Of a stretch of 64,000 bases of DNA, positions 60,280-64,000 are shown in pieces. The notes under the pieces were generated by a model. That model worked only from the letters and a program-made list of their open reading frames with translations, had not been told where the DNA came from and did no database searches. Positions within the stretch are counted from its first letter, which is position 1; every line of letters starts with the position of its first letter. A program made the translations under genes and the position numbers. The stretch comes from Type-B symbiont of Plautia stali. Its GTDB lineage: Bacteria > Pseudomonadota > Gammaproteobacteria > Enterobacterales > Enterobacteriaceae. The stretch is from positions 124,001-188,000 of the forward strand of contig BBOA01000001.1 of assembly GCA_001485295.1 (NCBI GenBank). The letters are read 5' to 3'.

Positions 60280-61001
60280 ATGGGTATCGACTGGAACTGG
60301 GGCATTTTTCTCGAACAGGCCCCGTTCGGCAACACTACCTACCTTAGCTGGCTATAGTCCGGATTTCAGGTGACCATTGCGATCTCCTGTTGCGCCTAGA
60401 TTATCGCCCTTCTTGTAGGATCCTTCTTCGGCATTCTGTGTATCGTGCCTAACCTTCTGCTGGCGGCGATCGGCACCTGCTACGTGTAGTTATTCCGCAA
60501 CATTCCGCTGATCGTGCAGTTCTTCTCCTAGTATCTGGTGGCGCCGGAGCTGGTGGGCGAAAAACTCGGCATACGGTTCAAAATCGGAGCTGGATCCCAA
60601 TATCTAGTTCTTTACCGCCTCGGTGATCTATCTGGGCCTGTTTACTGCCGCCCGCGTCTGCGAGCAGGTGCGCGCCGCGCGGGCAAAAGAACGCCGGTCT
60701 GGCGATGTGCTTAACCCTGCCGCGGACCTATCGCTACGTGCTGCTGCCAAATGCCTATCGTGTGATCGTGCCGCCGATGATCTCGGAAATGCTTAACCTA
60801 GTGAAGAACGCTATCGCCTCGTCTATCGGACTGGTAAATATGACGGCGCAGGCGGGCAACCTGCTCGACTATTCGGCGCACGCTTACGAGTCGTTTACCG
60901 CGATTACACTGGCCTATATCGCCATTAACCTTGTGATCATGCTGATTATGAGTCTGGTAGAGCGCAAAGTACGCCTGCTGGATAATGTGGGAGAAAAATA
61001 A
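60280..61001 (+). pseudogene. gltJ: Glutamate/aspartate ABC permease GltJ, broken
   Basis: IDWNWGIFLEQAPFGNTTYLSWL is interrupted by TAG (Trp codon), and further TAGs stand in CCTAG contexts near 60397 and 60527 (Trp TGG in CCTGG). A shift near 60690 precedes a clean C-terminal third (LTLPRTYRYVLLPNAYRVIVPPMISEMLN ... [14 protein letters not shown]). Near full length; the stop overlaps the gltK start. Confidence 0.92.
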
Positions 61002-61675
61002 TGTACGAATTTGACTGGAGTTCGATTCCTCCCAGCCTACCCTACCTGCTCAACGCCATGGTTATCACGCTGAAGATCACCGTAACCGCGGTGGTGTTCG
61101 GCATCATCTGATGCACGTTGCTGGCGGTGATGCGGCTGTCGAGCTTTAAGCCGATCAGCTGGTTCGCGCGGCTCTATGTGAACCTGTTCCGCTCCGTGCC
61201 GATGATGATGGTGCTGTGGTTCTATCTGGTGGTGCCGAGCTTCCTGCAGCAGGTGCTGGGGCTCTCGCCGAAAACCGATATTTGCTTAATTTCGGCGACG
61301 ATCGCCTTCTCGCTGTTCGAGGCGGCCTACTACTCCGAGATCATTCGCGTTGGCATTAAGAGCATTTCGCGCGGGTAATCTAACGCCGCGATGGCTCTGG
61401 GCATGACGCACTGGCAGTCGATGCGGCTGATTATTCTGCCGCAGGCGTTTCGCGCCATAGTGCCGTTACTACTGACGCAAGGCATCGTGCTGTTTCAGGA
61501 TACCTTGCTGGTTTGCGTGCTGAGCCTAGCTGACTTTTTCCGCACCGCCTAGACCATCGGCGAGCGCGACGGCACTTAGGTATAAATGGTTCTCTTCGCC
61601 GGTCTAGTCTGTTTCGCGATCAGCTTGAGCGCGTCATTATTGGTCGGCTATCTAAAAAGAAAAAGGACGGTTTAA
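61001..61675 (+). pseudogene. gltK: Glutamate/aspartate ABC permease GltK, broken
   Basis: [26 protein letters not shown], then TGA at 61109 (Trp expected), [35 protein letters not shown] at 61376 (Gln expected), [31 protein letters not shown], then TAGs at 61551 and 61578. Full length with no large deletion, only nonsense changes, so it is younger decay than gltI. Confidence 0.92.
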
Positions 61676-61915
61676 ATGATTAACCTGAAAAACGATTCAG
61701 CAGGGCAATATTCTAGTGAACAGCACTGAGGTGAACAACAGGAAAACCAACCTAGTGCCGGAGCAGGTGAAAGTGCTGAAGCGTGGCAAAGCTGCCGCGC
61801 GGGAAAAGGGTCTGAAGCTGCTGAACCTCGTGGGCTTTTCTGCTCATGTGCAGAAGTTTCCCGGCCAGCTGTCGGGCAGGCGCAGCAGTAGCGCCTTTGC
61901 GATCAGGCCATCTCA
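61676..61915 (+). pseudogene. gltL: Glutamate/aspartate ABC ATPase GltL, small remnant
   Basis: MINLKN is followed by scraps (STEVNNRKTNLV) and then a piece of the helical domain (EQVKVLKRGKAAAREKGLKLLNLVGFSAHVQKFPGQLSG). Walker A is deleted; the LSGGQQQR signature is shifted and hit by TAG (61889). The rest (~110 codons) is gone. Confidence 0.88.
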
Positions 61916-61949
61916 TCCGCGTTAGCACAATCGCCCCGATCGCACCTTT

Positions 61950-62436
61950 TTACGGCTCAAACGGCTGACGCTGAAACTGATCGTGTCTGCATTCTGGGCA
62001 ACGTGTCAGGGTCTCTGGCGTATAAATCGCGCGCGTAAAGTGACACTTCTCGCACACCAGATTGCCCAGCCCGACCACCTCACCACTCTGATAAACGCCG
62101 TGATGACGCAAGTCCTGAAACACCTCGCGCCACTCCAGCTGGCTTTTATCGGTAATGTCCGCTAGCTCTTTCCACAGACTCTCGCGGATCACGCGTATAA
62201 ACAGCGTCGCTAACACTCTCTGGCTGACGGACCTCCTGATAGCTGCGTGTAAACTCCTCTAAATCGCGTTGAACCGCCACCAGCGCCTGATCGATCTCGC
62301 TCGGCGTCACGGACTCGCTCGCCATCAGCTGCTGACGTCGCGCGGTTACCAGCTCGTCGATATCCCGATCGCCATGTCGCAGAAGCTCGGTCAGCGCGGC
62401 TAAGGATTCACGGTAAATTTGCGCCACTTTCTTCAT
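61950..62436 (-). pseudogene. ybeL: Zinc-ribbon protein YbeL, frameshifted
   Basis: Frame one covers MKKVAQIYRESLAALTELLRHGDRDIDEL ... RRDLEEFTRSYQEV to residue ~80; a -2 (GC) deletion near 62207 then shifts to FIRVIRESLWKELADITDKSQLEWREVFQDL and the zinc ribbon CEKCHFTRAIYTPETLTRCPEC. One dinucleotide loss explains the break. The unbroken protein would have ~160 aa, as in E. coli. Confidence 0.88.
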
Positions 62437-62645
62437 TTTATTCTCCTTTCTGCGCGGATAAGCCAGCTTTAAGTTTAGCCGCTTTGCGCCTCTTGCCTTG
62501 TTGTTTCAGAAAGCAGATCGGAATCGGGCAAACGAATGCGGCCTTCCGCGAGAAATAGCCGCATCAGGATGGTAAAGTGTTGTTGACCGGCAGCCGTATG
62601 GGTATGCTATGCGCATCTTAAAGTAAGCTAAGCGTTATTCATTAA

Positions 62646-64000
<1,355 letters not shown>

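Overview
This window comes from the chromosome of an enterobacterium (order Enterobacterales). It is collinear, with one large exception, with the E. coli K-12 stretch galM-gpmA-aroG-zitB-pnuC-nadA-tol/pal-cyd-suc-sdh-gltA ... nag-asnB-tRNAs-ubiF-miaB-lnt-gltIJKL-leuS, read in the opposite orientation. Protein similarity recalled from memory, plus the Ada/AlkA fusion and the DUF969-DUF979-pcp cluster, suggest Erwiniaceae (Erwinia/Pantoea). No species can be proven from the sequence alone. About half of the genes are broken: roughly 35 look intact and 35 are pseudogenes carrying nonsense mutations, frameshifts, lost start codons or internal deletions. That is the pattern of a recently host-restricted bacterium, for example an insect symbiont at an early to intermediate stage of genome reduction. 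Many decayed genes are still easily recognised, so the decay is young.

Layout. 1-1290: end of galK and a broken galM. 1452-3410: intact gpmA, then a broken aroG and ybgS whose heads were deleted together. 3511-5341: an intact LuxR-type response regulator next to a collapsed hybrid sensor kinase and a broken zitB. 5306-7100: intact pnuC and nadA. 7171-9150: two broken alkylation-repair genes (ogt, alkA). 9272-14672: tRNA-Lys and the intact tol-pal operon. 14830-17474: the whole cydABX-ybgE cluster is dead. 18046-29603: intact sucABCD, sdhCDAB and gltA. 29935-31950: broken nei, pcp and the 3' part of a DUF979 gene. About 31951-45947: an inverted block of about 14 kb holding broken nagE, intact glnS, a broken hypothetical gene, intact fur, fldA and ybfE, broken ybfF and seqA, intact pgm, broken kdpE, ybfA, ybgA and phr, intact ybgI, and broken pxpBCA, DUF969 and the 5' end of DUF979. 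45990-49698: broken nagB, nagA and nagD around an intact nagC. 49976-52560: asnB and a tRNA operon (Met, Gln, Leu, with two decayed Gln copies). 52808-59833: ubiF, miaB, ybeZ, ybeY and lnt intact, corC frameshifted. 59867-61915: gltIJKL in ruins. 61950-64000: broken ybeL and the start of an intact leuS.

How it fits together. The retained genes cover the TCA cycle, NAD synthesis and import, envelope integrity (Tol-Pal, Lnt), translation (GlnRS, LeuRS, tRNAs, MiaB, YbeY), ubiquinone synthesis, asparagine synthesis and iron control (Fur). The lost genes cover galactose, amino-sugar, pyroglutamate and glutamate uptake or use, potassium sensing, zinc efflux, cytochrome bd, one DAHP synthase, replication control (seqA) and four DNA-repair enzymes (ogt, alkA, nei, phr).

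Two observations stand out. First, the block inversion cuts the DUF979 gene in two and separates nagE from nagB. Re-inverting the block restores both, so the breakpoints can be placed to within a few bases. Second, a strong mutation signature (CCWGG to CTWGG or CCWAG, with abundant CTAG, normally one of the rarest tetramers in enterobacteria) also created many of the stop codons. It looks like unrepaired deamination at Dcm-type sites.
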